A stretch of DNA of 64,000 nt from Roseospira goensis (GTDB lineage Bacteria; Pseudomonadota; Alphaproteobacteria; Rhodospirillales; Rhodospirillaceae), in the NCBI RefSeq assembly GCF_014197795.1, contig NZ_JACIGI010000003.1, positions 62,001 to 126,000 of the forward strand. Reading direction: 5' to 3'. How positions within the stretch are numbered: the stretch's first letter is position 1; each line of letters starts with the position of its first letter. The position numbers and the translations under genes are program-made. Below the pieces are notes generated by a model that was not told the origin of the DNA, did not search any database, and saw only the letters and a list, made by a program, of their open reading frames with translations. Of the stretch, positions 19,806 to 30,141 are shown piece by piece.

Positions 19806-20109
19806 CCGGGGTCCGCCCGGGCGGTCACGTTTCGCGATCGGATCGGGGCGACGGGTGGGCTCGACAGCCGGCGGGCCGTGCACTAGGTCTAGGGCGGATC
19901 GCGCGGCATTGGACCTGCTCCCGGGCTCCAATGCCGGGCGTGAGTCCGCCCTAACTCTATGCCTCAGGGCAGAGTCACGTGACCAATCCGAACCACGGCG
20001 TGAATCAGATTGATCACGATCTGCCCGCGACGCCCCGCCCGGCCCCTCGTGCCCGACCCGCCCGCCGGGCGCCGATGCCCACCCGATCCGCAGAGCGAGA
20101 GATACCCAC
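19806..20109. other. Intergenic region between tig and clpP
   Basis: 304 bp, about half of which is copy 2 of repeat family B. The rest shows no gene. The clpP start is preceded by the purine-rich AGAGCGAGAGATA. A tig terminator or clpP promoter could not be separated from the repeat. Confidence 0.5.
19890..20023. repeat. Intergenic repeat family B, copy 2
   Basis: Module 1 (19890-19952): TAGGGCGGA pairs with TCCGCCCTA, enclosing a perfect 9-bp stem GGCATTGGA (19905-19913)/TCCAATGCC (19927-19935). Module 2 (19974-20023): a 50-bp imperfect palindrome around GAACCACG/CGTG that matches copy 3 at 39 of 50 positions with no gaps. The element separates tig from clpP. Confidence 0.75.
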
Positions 20110-20763
20110 ATGATCGACCGTGATCCGATGGAGGTGTACGCGAACACTCTGGTCCCGATGGTGGTCGAACAGACCAACCGGGGCGAGCGGTCCTACGACA
20201 TCTACTCGCGCCTCCTCAAGGAGCGCATCATCTTCCTGACCGGCCCGGTCAACGACCATGTGGCCAGCCTGATCTCGGCCCAGCTTCTGTTCCTGGAGTC
20301 CGAGAACCCGACCAAGGACATCGCGTTCTACATTAACTCCCCGGGCGGCGTCGTCACCTCCGGCCTGGGTATCTACGACACCATGAACTACATCCGGTGC
20401 GACGTCTCGACCGTCTGCGTCGGCCAGGCCGCGTCCATGGGCTCCCTGTTGCTGACCGCCGGCGCCGCGGGCAAGCGGTTCGCCCTGCCCAATGCCCGGA
20501 TCATGGTGCATCAGCCCTCCGGGGGCTTCCAGGGCCAGGCCACGGATATCGAAATCCACGCCAAGGAAATCCTGGCGGTGCGCGAACGGCTCAACCGGAT
20601 CTTCGCCCATCATACCGGTCAGCCGATGGATGTCGTCGAGCAGGCCATGGAGCGCGACAAGTTCATGCCGCCGGAGGAGGCCCTGGCGTTCGGCCTCATC
20701 GACGAAGTGGTCGTCAGCCGCCAGGTGCCCGACGAGGGCGATGGCGGGTCGGCGGCGCCCTGA
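20110..20763 (+). CDS. clpP: ATP-dependent Clp protease proteolytic subunit
   Basis: The serine peptidase barrel of ClpXP, 217 residues. The catalytic triad is S109 in GQAASMGS, H134 in MVHQPSGG and D183 in MERDKFM, at spacing equal to E. coli ClpP. The N-terminal propeptide is short. The gene leads clpX by 214 bp on the same strand. Its partner unfoldases degrade SsrA-tagged proteins made through SmpB. Confidence 0.97.
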   Translation: MIDRDPMEVYANTLVPMVVEQTNRGERSYDIYSRLLKERIIFLTGPVNDHVASLISAQLLFLESENPTKDIAFYINSPGGVVTSGLGIYDTMNYIRCDVSTVCVGQAASMGSLLLTAGAAGKRFALPNARIMVHQPSGGFQGQATDIEIHAKEILAVRERLNRIFAHHTGQPMDVVEQAMERDKFMPPEEALAFGLIDEVVVSRQVPDEGDGGSAAP

Positions 20764-20977
20764 CGCCGGACCCCGGGGCGCCGGCGCCCCCGGTCTTCCG
20801 GCCGTTGTTTTTGGCGTTGTGCGCCCGCCGGGTCGGCAGTTAGTATGAAGGCGTTGTAAAAAGAAGCGGATGCGGACGGGCCCCGACGACCCAGTCCGGG
20901 CCGAGACGGAGACGGTGGCACGGTGGGGAGCCGCGCCAGACGGATTCGGCCGGGTGATGCGCGGAAGTGGAGTAGTT

Positions 20978-22243
20978 ATGAGCAAGTCTTCTGGCGGCGA
21001 TTCCAAGAACACCCTGTACTGTTCTTTCTGTGGAAAGAGTCAGCACGAGGTGCGCAAGCTCATTGCCGGCCCGACCGTGTTCATCTGCGACGAATGCGTC
21101 GAACTCTGCATGGACATCATTCGCGAGGAGAACAAGACCCAGCTGGTCAAGTCTCGCGACGGCGTGCCGACCCCGCGCGACATCCTCGCGGTCCTCGATG
21201 ACTATGTGATCGGCCAGCAGCATGCCAAACGCGTCCTGTCCGTGGCCGTGCACAATCATTACAAGCGCCTGGGCCAGGGCGGGAAGAACAGCGAGGTCGA
21301 GCTGGCGAAGTCCAACATCCTGCTGATGGGGCCGACGGGCTGCGGCAAGACGTTGCTCGCGCAGACCCTGGCCCGCATCCTGGATGTCCCCTTCACGATG
21401 GCGGACGCCACGACGCTGACCGAGGCCGGCTACGTCGGCGAGGATGTCGAGAACATCATCCTCAAGCTGCTGCAGGCGTCGGACTACAACGTCGAGCGGG
21501 CACAGCGCGGCATTGTCTACATCGACGAGATCGACAAGATTTCGCGCAAGTCGGACAACCCGTCGATCACCCGCGACGTCTCCGGCGAGGGCGTGCAGCA
21601 GGCCCTGCTCAAGATCATGGAAGGCACCGTAGCCTCGGTGCCGCCGCAGGGCGGGCGCAAGCACCCGCAGCAGGAGTTCCTGCAGGTCGACACCACCAAT
21701 ATCCTGTTCATCTGCGGGGGCGCGTTCGCCGGTCTTGACAAGATCATCGCGCAACGCGGGCGCGGCACGTCGATCGGGTTCGGCGCCGACGTGCGGGCGC
21801 CGGAGGAGAAGCGCACCGGCGAGATCCTGCGCCAGGTGGAGCCTGAAGATCTGCTCAAGTACGGGCTGATCCCGGAGTTCGTCGGTCGCTTGCCGGTGCT
21901 GGCGACGCTGGACGACCTCGACGAAGAGGCCCTGATCGAGATCCTCACCAAACCCAAGAACGCCCTGGTCAAGCAGTACCAGCGGCTGTTCGAGATGGAG
22001 AACACGCAACTCACCTTCGCCGACGATGCCCTGGAAGCCATCGCCAAGAAGGGAATTGCGCGCAAGACCGGCGCGCGTGGCCTGCGCTCCATCATGGAGG
22101 GCATCCTCCTGGAGACCATGTTTGATCTGCCGAGCATGGAGGGCGTCAGCGAGGTGGTCGTGAACCGCGAGGTCTCGGAAGGGCGGGCCAAGCCACTGTT
22201 CATCTACGCGGACCGACGCGAGGACGTCGGCAGTTCCGCCTAG
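20978..22243 (+). CDS. clpX: ATP-dependent Clp protease ATP-binding subunit ClpX
   Basis: A hexameric AAA+ unfoldase of 421 residues. The N-terminal zinc-binding domain uses C15, C18, C37 and C40. The Walker A motif GPTGCGKT is at about residue 117 and Walker B is IVYIDEIDK at about 180. The pore loop is GYVGEDVE, and the ClpP-binding IGF-type loop is within the 260-280 region. ATG 20978 matches the family's [11 protein letters not shown] start. Confidence 0.97.
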   Translation: MSKSSGGDSKNTLYCSFCGKSQHEVRKLIAGPTVFICDECVELCMDIIREENKTQLVKSRDGVPTPRDILAVLDDYVIGQQHAKRVLSVAVHNHYKRLGQGGKNSEVELAKSNILLMGPTGCGKTLLAQTLARILDVPFTMADATTLTEAGYVGEDVENIILKLLQASDYNVERAQRGIVYIDEIDKISRKSDNPSITRDVSGEGVQQALLKIMEGTVASVPPQGGRKHPQQEFLQVDTTNILFICGGAFAGLDKIIAQRGRGTSIGFGADVRAPEEKRTGEILRQVEPEDLLKYGLIPEFVGRLPVLATLDDLDEEALIEILTKPKNALVKQYQRLFEMENTQLTFADDALEAIAKKGIARKTGARGLRSIMEGILLETMFDLPSMEGVSEVVVNREVSEGRAKPLFIYADRREDVGSSA

Positions 22244-22333
22244 GGGCAGGTCCGCCGAGGGGCCGTTCCCGCCGAACACATGCGGGCGGGGTCGCGAGGG
22301 AGTGGTGCCGGGCAGCCGGGTCTTGGATGAAGG

Positions 22334-22364
22334 CTTGATTGCCCCGCGCGCGTGGCCCACATCT
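22334..22364 (+). promoter_or_regulatory. Candidate heat-shock (sigma-32-like) promoter of lon
   Basis: CTTGATT at 22334-22340 and CCCACATCT at 22356-22364, separated by 15 bp, resemble sigma-32 elements (CTTGAAA, CCCCATNT). They lie 86 bp before the lon GTG. Spacing is slightly long and the region is GC-rich, so the match could be chance. Confidence 0.3.
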
Positions 22365-22449
22365 GCCGCACCAAGGTGTCGCGTTGGCCGTCTCATGGGG
22401 CCGGCGCGGGGCCTGCGGTCCTTCGTACCCGACCACATGAGGGCAACAC

Positions 22450-24870
<2,421 letters not shown>

Positions 24871-24908
24871 GGCGCTCACACGACTGCGCCGGCACAATCC
24901 GGCAACAG

Positions 24909-24936
24909 CGGGCCGGCCCCACACGGGGCCGGCCCG
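24909..24936. terminator. Hairpin terminator candidate after lon
   Basis: A perfect 12-bp stem: CGGGCCGGCCCC (24909-24920), loop ACAC, GGGGCCGGCCCG (24925-24936), followed by TTGGTGTTGG. It starts 38 bp after the lon stop. The T-run is poor, as is common in GC-rich genomes. Confidence 0.65.
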
Positions 24937-25009
24937 TTGGTGTTGGTCACCGGGGGCTGAGACCGGCCGACGGAAGGGCGGACCGCTCTGTCGGCCCCCC
25001 GGCGCGACT

Positions 25010-25098
25010 CTGGCATCGCTCTGCGATGCCAGCTTGACCCGATGAGCGGGCCGGCGCGGCGAAGCCGCGTATGACCTTGATCCTGACGAGTCAGGATC
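25010..25098. repeat. Cluster of three hairpins
   Basis: Three perfect palindromes in 89 bp: CTGGCATCGC-TCT-GCGATGCCAG (25010-25032), CGCGGC-GAA-GCCGCG (25055-25069) and GATCCTGAC-GA-GTCAGGATC (25079-25098). The third extends by two wobble or mismatched and two paired bases on each side. The arrangement suggests a folded RNA or a palindromic repeat. Confidence 0.6.
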
Positions 25099-25378
25099 GA
25101 GGCCGGCCAGTATGACGGGACCTGTTGCCAATACTTCGACGCCGGACCGTTTCATTTGCGCTCCCCTTTCCCACATGACGCCCCACAAATCGCGCGCATG
25201 AGTGGAAAGGCGACCGGCGCCATCTGCATGAAGATGGAGGGGGCCGGCCGGCGCCGCGCTGCGGGCCGACCGACAGAGGCGGGGACGGCGCCTGCGCCCT
25301 TGCATTCGGGCGCCATGCCGGCAAAAGTGGGGAACCGCAGGCGCGCGGGGACCTTTCTGGGGGCGGCCGTTTCCCACA

Positions 25379-25406
25379 TTGACGCCCGCAAAACGGACGT
25401 TCTAGA
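25379..25406 (+). promoter_or_regulatory. Candidate hup promoter
   Basis: TTGACG (25379-25384) and TCTAGA (25401-25406) are 16 bp apart, 79 bp before the HU start. The region is AT-richer than its surroundings. The -35 element lies in the second copy of a direct repeat, so that repeat may be an operator. Confidence 0.4.
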
Positions 25407-25484
25407 GTTTTGGCGGTTTTCTTATGCTGGCCGCCAGCGGGTCCACGCCGTGCAATGGTTTTCCCAACAAAGGGGGTTTCACCA

Positions 25485-25757
25485 GTGAACAAGAACGATC
25501 TCGTCGCCGCCGTTGCCGAAAGTACGGACCTGTCAAAGGCGGACGCGACCAAGGCGGTCGACAGCGTCTTCGAGACCATCACCGAGGCTCTCAAAGGCGG
25601 GGAAGAGGTGCGCCTCGTTGGGTTCGGCACGTTCGCGATTACGGAACGTGCTGAATCGGAGGGACGCAATCCCCGGACCGGCGAGAAGATCACCATCCCC
25701 GCCTCGCGTCAGCCGAAGTTCAAGCCGGGCAAGGCCCTCAAGGACTCCGTGAACTGA
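25485..25757 (+). CDS. hup: DNA-binding protein HU
   Basis: A 90-residue histone-like protein that bends and compacts DNA as a dimer. It begins with NKNDLVAAVAESTDLSKADA, has the core VRLVGFGTFAITERAE and the DNA-contacting arm GRNPRTGEKITIPASRQPKF. The start is GTG at 25485 after AGGGGG; the upstream frame from 25410 is not conserved. Position after lon is the same as in many proteobacteria. Confidence 0.97.
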   Translation: MNKNDLVAAVAESTDLSKADATKAVDSVFETITEALKGGEEVRLVGFGTFAITERAESEGRNPRTGEKITIPASRQPKFKPGKALKDSVN

Positions 25758-26179
25758 CAAGGGGGTACTGATTCAGGGACCCGACAAAAGGACCTGACAA
25801 AAGAACCTGATAAAAGAACTTGACACGGGGCACGGTGCCCGGTTGGCCAGAGCCGCGTGGCGAATATCTTTGGTGCGACCGTCTTTGGTGCGACCGTCTT
25901 TGGTGCGACCGTCTTTGTTGAGATTGTCGTCGGGGGGCGATCAGGCGACGGGCATCGGTCGGACGGGGCGGGTGAGTCCGGGTCGGAGACGATATCAGAC
26001 GAGAGGGGCGTGCGGCGAATGCGCCGCGGGTACCGCCGAAGGCCAGGCCGAACACCCCGGGGGGAGGTGTCGGCCGCGACGGTCTAACGCGCACCGCGGT
26101 GCGGGCCGCGCCCGTCTCAACAGGTCGTCTCGACACTCTGTCCCCACGCCCCGTCCCATCACACGGACGACCACATCAG
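25758..26179. repeat. Intergenic region with two tandem-repeat tracts before tRNA-Val
   Basis: 422 bp. Tract 1 (25778-25829) is four 13-bp units of the form GACCTGACAAAAG. Tract 2 (25867-25920) is three identical 15-bp units, TCTTTGGTGCGACCG, plus a partial fourth. The fourth unit of tract 1 contains TTGACA. No protein gene was recognised; tract 2 is open in one frame by chance. Confidence 0.75.
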
Positions 26180-26255
26180 GGGCGATTAGCTCAGCCGGTA
26201 GAGCATCTCGTTTACACCGAGAGGGTCGGCGGTTCGAATCCGTCATCGCCCACCA
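26180..26255 (+). tRNA. tRNA-Val (anticodon TAC)
   Basis: A complete 76-nt tRNA with CCA encoded. Acceptor arms GGGCGAT and ATCGCCC pair fully. The anticodon stem TCTCG/CGAGA encloses TTTACAC, giving anticodon TAC. T-arm GGCGGTTCGAATCCGTC is standard. Repeat A copy 2 and the candidate peptide locus follow it. Confidence 0.97.
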
Positions 26256-26577
26256 ACGCGGATCCGACGGCGAACACTCGGATGTGGGAGCCGGCGGCCC
26301 CACCCCACAGCGGTCCTGACCGACAGGATCGTGGAACGGGTGTGAACGCCCCTCCCCCCCCCCCGCACACTCCCGACGCGGGACGCCCGGTGGTGGCCCT
26401 TAGCGCCGATCGCTCGAAATCGGAACCACCCGGGTGGGGCCGATGTCGAGCGTGACTCGGCGCGATCTGTTTGGTTTCAGAGCAGAGCGCCCGAATTCGA
26501 AATCACCATGCGAGTCCGTATTCGGGCGTTCCGCTCTATGGGGCGCACCCACCGGACGCCGGCGGCGCCAGATGGGA
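26256..26577. other. Intergenic region between tRNA-Val and the Cys-rich peptide gene
   Basis: 322 bp. It contains a C10-12 run near 26351-26364 and copy 2 of repeat family A (26401-26538). No gene was seen. The peptide gene's stop codon lies 39 bp beyond the repeat, so the repeat would form part of its 3' untranslated region. Confidence 0.6.
26401..26538. repeat. Dispersed intergenic repeat family A, copy 2
   Basis: A 138-bp copy of the element at 549-699, in the same orientation on the plus strand. It lacks the 14-bp internal duplication. Hairpin 1 keeps CTCGAAATCGG against CCGATGTCGAG (one mismatch). Hairpin 2 keeps GCCCGAAT/ATTCGGGC with mismatches in the outer arm. The central loop TCGAAATCACCATGCGAGTC is identical in both copies. 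Confidence 0.85.
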
Positions 26578-26805
26578 TCAGCCGGCCGCCTCGGAGGTGG
26601 CCGTGGTATCACCCATCTGCTGATTGGCGGCTTGCCCGGCCTGGCAATAGCAGGTGCACCGGCAGCTCGATCCCGGGTCCTCCATCATCTCGCCCATTCC
26701 CATGCCCGTGGCCTGCGCGACGGCGTCACTGTTCCAGCAGACGCAGTTGCACCTCACGGTACCGGCCTTGTTGACCCGGGACGCCTGAAACTTTTCCTGT
26801 GCCAT
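26578..26805 (-). CDS. Candidate RiPP precursor: Cys-rich peptide with CxCxC and CxCxCxC motifs
   Basis: A 75-residue peptide starting 13 bp after the radical SAM stop codon, with GAGGGGG as ribosome site. The N-terminal 18 residues are polar and basic (MAQEKFQASRVNKAGTVR). Then come C19, C21, C23 followed by Trp24, a Met/Gly-rich linker (GMGMGEMMEDPG, 34-45), and C48, C50, C52, C54. The tail is Gln/Thr/Ala-rich. Seven Cys, all in alternating CxC register, suggest thioether cross-linking or metal binding. Position beside a radical SAM/SPASM enzyme makes it the probable substrate. A longer in-frame start at 26835 would overlap the enzyme gene. No family is recognised; function is inferred. Confidence 0.75.
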   Translation of the reverse strand: MAQEKFQASRVNKAGTVRCNCVCWNSDAVAQATGMGMGEMMEDPGSSCRCTCYCQAGQAANQQMGDTTATSEAAG

Positions 26806-26818
26806 GTCGCCATCCCCC

Positions 26819-28357
26819 TCATTGCAGCTCCACATCGTCGGCCCAGCGGAAGGCCTCGTCGGTCTGCTCGCGAATGGCGCAGTACCGGGTCAGCTTGTCC
26901 ACCAGACCTCTTCGCATACCGCGACAGACGTCGCCCAGCCGCGCCTCGGACAACCGATCGCCGTCGCGGATCGAGTTGAAGCACTTCTGGCATAGGCGGA
27001 TCGCCCAGCAGTTCCGGCAGTGTTCACCTAGAAACGTGCTGTAGTCGCGCAAAAAGGCCGCGATTTCGTCCTCATCAAGTCCGGCGCCGATCCGCCCGAT
27101 CGCGCGGTTCTGCACCTTCTCGCACATATACAATTGTCCGTCCGTATCGACGAAGCATTTGCGTTGACCCGGAATACACTGGCCGTGACTCGGCGTGCGC
27201 GCGCCCAGTTTCCGCGAGTCGCGCTTGTGAATGGCCAGCAGGCCATCGCCGATCAGGGCGTGGAGGAACGGGCCGCTACCGCCCGCACGCCGCAGGTCGG
27301 CATCGAAGTGACACATGGCGCGGCCCATCTCGGCGCGGTCGTCGGCGGTGGGGACCGATGGAATCCCCAGAGCCGCGTGGACGGCCGAGGGGTCGCCCGC
27401 CAACGGCGCGATCTGCAGCTTGCCCCGGCTGAACAACGCTGCGTTCTCCGTGATGAACGCGTGAATCTCGGCGAACCGGAACGGAGGCGCCACCACCATG
27501 TTGAACAGGACATGGTCCCGGTACCACTCCGGATAATTCTCCTGGAGCCACCTCACGCGCTGGAAGACGGTGGAGAACGTCCCGTCATTGCCGGCAGTGA
27601 CCCGGTAGCGGTCATGGACCGTCTGGGGCCCGTCGAGGCTGATGGTCAGCACGACGTCGTGGGCGACGCACCAGTCGACAAAGGCGGCGTCGAGCAAGGT
27701 GCCGTTCGTCGTCATGTTGACGCTGACGGGCCGGTCAGTCTGCTGCTTGATGTATTGCAGAAGCTGGGCGATCCTGTCGCGGACCAAGAGCGGCTCGCCA
27801 CCGTAAAAGGCAAAGCCGTACTTCGGCCTGTCGAATGACAGATACCAGTCGGCGGCTTTCTTGGCCATCGCCAGCGTCATCGACCGCGTGCCATGGCGAC
27901 GATTGTGCGGATACGCGCCGGAGAAGGAGCAATACCGGCAGCGCAGGTTGCAGGCTTCGGTCGCGTTGAGGATCAGAAGGTCCGGGCCGGACTGCCGCAG
28001 GACATGTCGCACGCGGTCGATCTCGGCCTCCGAGAACGTGACCACGTCATAGCGCACCGGATCGAACGCCCCGAACGACCGGTAGGCGTCGTACAGCTCC
28101 GCGAGAAGACCGTCGTTCTGCCAACCGCCGGCGGGCACCAGGAGATCACCGTGCTTCGGGTCACCGGCTGGCCCGTCCGCGGACGCGGACTCGTCGAGCG
28201 GAGAGTCCAGGAGGAGAATCTTGTTGGTGCCGGTGTCGTAGATATAAGGACGACCGTTCGGCGTGCTTGGCGTCCTCAGGCGCTTCACCAGCGGCGGCGT
28301 CTGGCGCAGCTTGGCCACGTAGGCCGGGTACGAGAGGATGTGCTGTGAGGCATGCAC
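26819..28357 (-). CDS. Radical SAM/SPASM peptide maturase
   Basis: A 512-residue radical SAM enzyme. The cluster motif CNLRCRYC is at C136, C140, C143. The N-terminal 130 residues include RPYIYDTGTNKILLLDSP, resembling the leader-binding region of SCIFF-type maturases. The C-terminal SPASM domain fits C-x12-G-x4-C (QCIPGQRKC...GQLYMC), then HCRNCWAIRLCQKC and a last DVC, enough for two auxiliary [4Fe-4S] clusters. Such enzymes form thioether or C-C links in ribosomal peptides. The GTG at 28357, preceded by GGGGGG, was chosen; a start at 28417 would add a low-complexity Pro/Arg tail. The peptide gene follows directly. Substrate is inferred. Confidence 0.9.
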   Translation of the reverse strand: MHASQHILSYPAYVAKLRQTPPLVKRLRTPSTPNGRPYIYDTGTNKILLLDSPLDESASADGPAGDPKHGDLLVPAGGWQNDGLLAELYDAYRSFGAFDPVRYDVVTFSEAEIDRVRHVLRQSGPDLLILNATEACNLRCRYCSFSGAYPHNRRHGTRSMTLAMAKKAADWYLSFDRPKYGFAFYGGEPLLVRDRIAQLLQYIKQQTDRPVSVNMTTNGTLLDAAFVDWCVAHDVVLTISLDGPQTVHDRYRVTAGNDGTFSTVFQRVRWLQENYPEWYRDHVLFNMVVAPPFRFAEIHAFITENAALFSRGKLQIAPLAGDPSAVHAALGIPSVPTADDRAEMGRAMCHFDADLRRAGGSGPFLHALIGDGLLAIHKRDSRKLGARTPSHGQCIPGQRKCFVDTDGQLYMCEKVQNRAIGRIGAGLDEDEIAAFLRDYSTFLGEHCRNCWAIRLCQKCFNSIRDGDRLSEARLGDVCRGMRRGLVDKLTRYCAIREQTDEAFRWADDVELQ

Positions 28358-28617
28358 GTCCCACCCCCCTGCCCGCGGTGCGGGCGGGCGACGCACGATG
28401 GGGCCCGGACTGGCCACCGACCGTCGCCGCGACGATCGCGCGCGTAGCGCACCGCGATCCTCTCTATCCTCGCTCGTTTATTGCCGCAGTGCAACAGTGC
28501 ATCCGACTGGCTGGCACGGCGCGGCGCTGTCGGGAGCGGAACGGGCCGCTCGGTGCCGGGCCCCCTCGCCCCACGACCGCCGTCCCTGTCCGACCGAATC
28601 GCGGGCGGATCGCGATC

Positions 28618-30093
28618 CTACGCCTCGGAGTCCGACCGGCCGTAGCCGTCGTCGAACCGGACAATGTCGTCTTCGGCCAGATAGGCGCCGGATTGCACCT
28701 CGATCAGGTGCACGGGAACCTTGCCGGGGTTCTCCAGCCGGTGCACCTCTCCGGCGGGAATATAGGTGGACTGGTTCTCGCCGAGCAGGAAGGTTTCGCC
28801 GCCCCGGGTCACCCGGGCGGTGCCGTGCACCACCACCCAGTGTTCGGCCCGGTGGTAATGCATCTGGAGCGACAGCCGCTCGCCCGGCTGAACGACGATG
28901 CGCTTGACCTGATAGCGGTCGCCCTTGTCGATCCCGCGGTAGCTGCCCCAGGGCCGATGCACCGTGGTGTGCCGGCTGTATTCCTCGCGACCTTCGGTCT
29001 TGAAGCGTTCGACCAGCGCCTTGACGTCCTGCGCCGCGTCGCGGCCCGCGACCAGCACGGCGTCGTCGGTCGCAACGACGACCAGATCGTCGACCCCCGT
29101 CACCGCCACCAGGCCGCTGTCGGCGCGGACGTAGCTGTTGCGGGTCCGGTTCAGGACCACCTCGCCGTGGGTCACGTTGCCGGCGGCATCCTTGGCCCCC
29201 AGATCCCACAGCGACGACCACGCCCCCAGGTCGCTCCATCCCATGTCGACCGGCACCACGGCGCCGCAGCGGGTGTGCTCCATGACGGCGTAGTCGATGG
29301 ACTGCGCCGGCGCGGCCGCAAACGCCGCGGCGTCCAGGCGCCGGAACGTGAGGTCGCGCGCGCTGCGGGCCACGGCCTCGCGGCACGCGGCGACCGTCTC
29401 CGGCGCCAGGCGGGTCAACTCGTCCAGGTATAGGCGCGCCGGGAACAGGAACAGGCCGCTGTTCCAGGCGTACGATCCATCGGCCACATAGGCGGCCGCG
29501 GTCTCGCGATCGGGCTTCTCGACGAACCGCGCCAGGGCCCGCACCCCCACCAGGCCATCGAGGGTCGGTCCCACCTGGAGATAGCCGTAGCCGGTCTCCG
29601 GATGGTCGGGGGTAATGCCGAAGGTCACCATGTGCCCGGCCAGGGCGGCGACACGGCCCAGGTCGACGGCGGCATGAAAGGCCGCCGTGTCGCGCACGAC
29701 ATGGTCGGAGGGCATCACCAGCATCAGGGCGTCGTCGCCCTGTTCCAGCAGATGCAGGGCGGCCACGGCCGCCGCCGGCGCGGTGTTGCGGCCGACGGGC
29801 TCCAGCAGGATGTCGGCCGGCCGCATGTCGGCCAGCCGCAGTTGTTCGGCCGCCAGGAAGCGGTGTTCGTCGCTGCAGATCACCAAGGGCGGCGCGAAGG
29901 CGCCGGTCGATACGCGCGTCAGCGCCTCCTGGAACAGCGAGCGGTCGCTGGCCAGCGGCAGAAACTGCTTGGGGTAGCCGGCGCGCGACAGCGGCCACAG
30001 GCGGGTGCCGGACCCGCCGGACAGGATCACCGGCGTCACCGGCGGGCCGCTGGATGGGGGCGGGAGCACAGGATGAGGCGGGGACTGGGGCAA
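28618..30093 (-). CDS. manC: Mannose-1-phosphate guanylyltransferase / mannose-6-phosphate isomerase
   Basis: A bifunctional enzyme (type II PMI/GMP, 491 residues) making GDP-mannose for exopolysaccharide or LPS. The nucleotidyltransferase motif GGSGTRLWPLSRAGYPKQF lies at about residues 26-44, with FVEKPDRETA near 190. The C-terminal cupin isomerase domain has QMHYHRAEHWVVVHGTA (metal ligands) near 410. The start is a TTG at 30093, supported by AGAGGAA ten bases upstream. It follows the nitrilase gene by 48 bp. It has no evident tie to the peptide locus, 260 bp downstream. Confidence 0.93.
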   Translation of the reverse strand: MPQSPPHPVLPPPSSGPPVTPVILSGGSGTRLWPLSRAGYPKQFLPLASDRSLFQEALTRVSTGAFAPPLVICSDEHRFLAAEQLRLADMRPADILLEPVGRNTAPAAAVAALHLLEQGDDALMLVMPSDHVVRDTAAFHAAVDLGRVAALAGHMVTFGITPDHPETGYGYLQVGPTLDGLVGVRALARFVEKPDRETAAAYVADGSYAWNSGLFLFPARLYLDELTRLAPETVAACREAVARSARDLTFRRLDAAAFAAAPAQSIDYAVMEHTRCGAVVPVDMGWSDLGAWSSLWDLGAKDAAGNVTHGEVVLNRTRNSYVRADSGLVAVTGVDDLVVVATDDAVLVAGRDAAQDVKALVERFKTEGREEYSRHTTVHRPWGSYRGIDKGDRYQVKRIVVQPGERLSLQMHYHRAEHWVVVHGTARVTRGGETFLLGENQSTYIPAGEVHRLENPGKVPVHLIEVQSGAYLAEDDIVRFDDGYGRSDSEA

Positions 30094-30141
30094 GCCGCTG
30101 AGTTCCTCTCGTGACAGACGAAGGGGATCACCCGGCGCCGG

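Larger units (their letters stand above)
24871..25484. other. Structured intergenic region between lon and hup
   Basis: 614 bp with several palindromes: the post-lon hairpin (24909-24936), three successive hairpins (25010-25098), and a 23-24 bp direct repeat beginning TTTCCCACAT at 25167-25190 and 25370-25393. The second repeat copy contains the -35 element of a candidate hup promoter. No protein gene was recognised. Confidence 0.65.

Noticed and set aside
25410-25484. Longer N-terminus of HU
   Set aside because: The extension crosses the candidate promoter and ribosome site; HU proteins begin at the MNKNDL-like position encoded from the GTG at 25485.
28358-28417. Upstream 20-residue extension of the radical SAM enzyme
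   Set aside because: It is Pro/Arg-rich without similarity to family N-termini, while the GTG at 28357 has a strong G-rich ribosome site.
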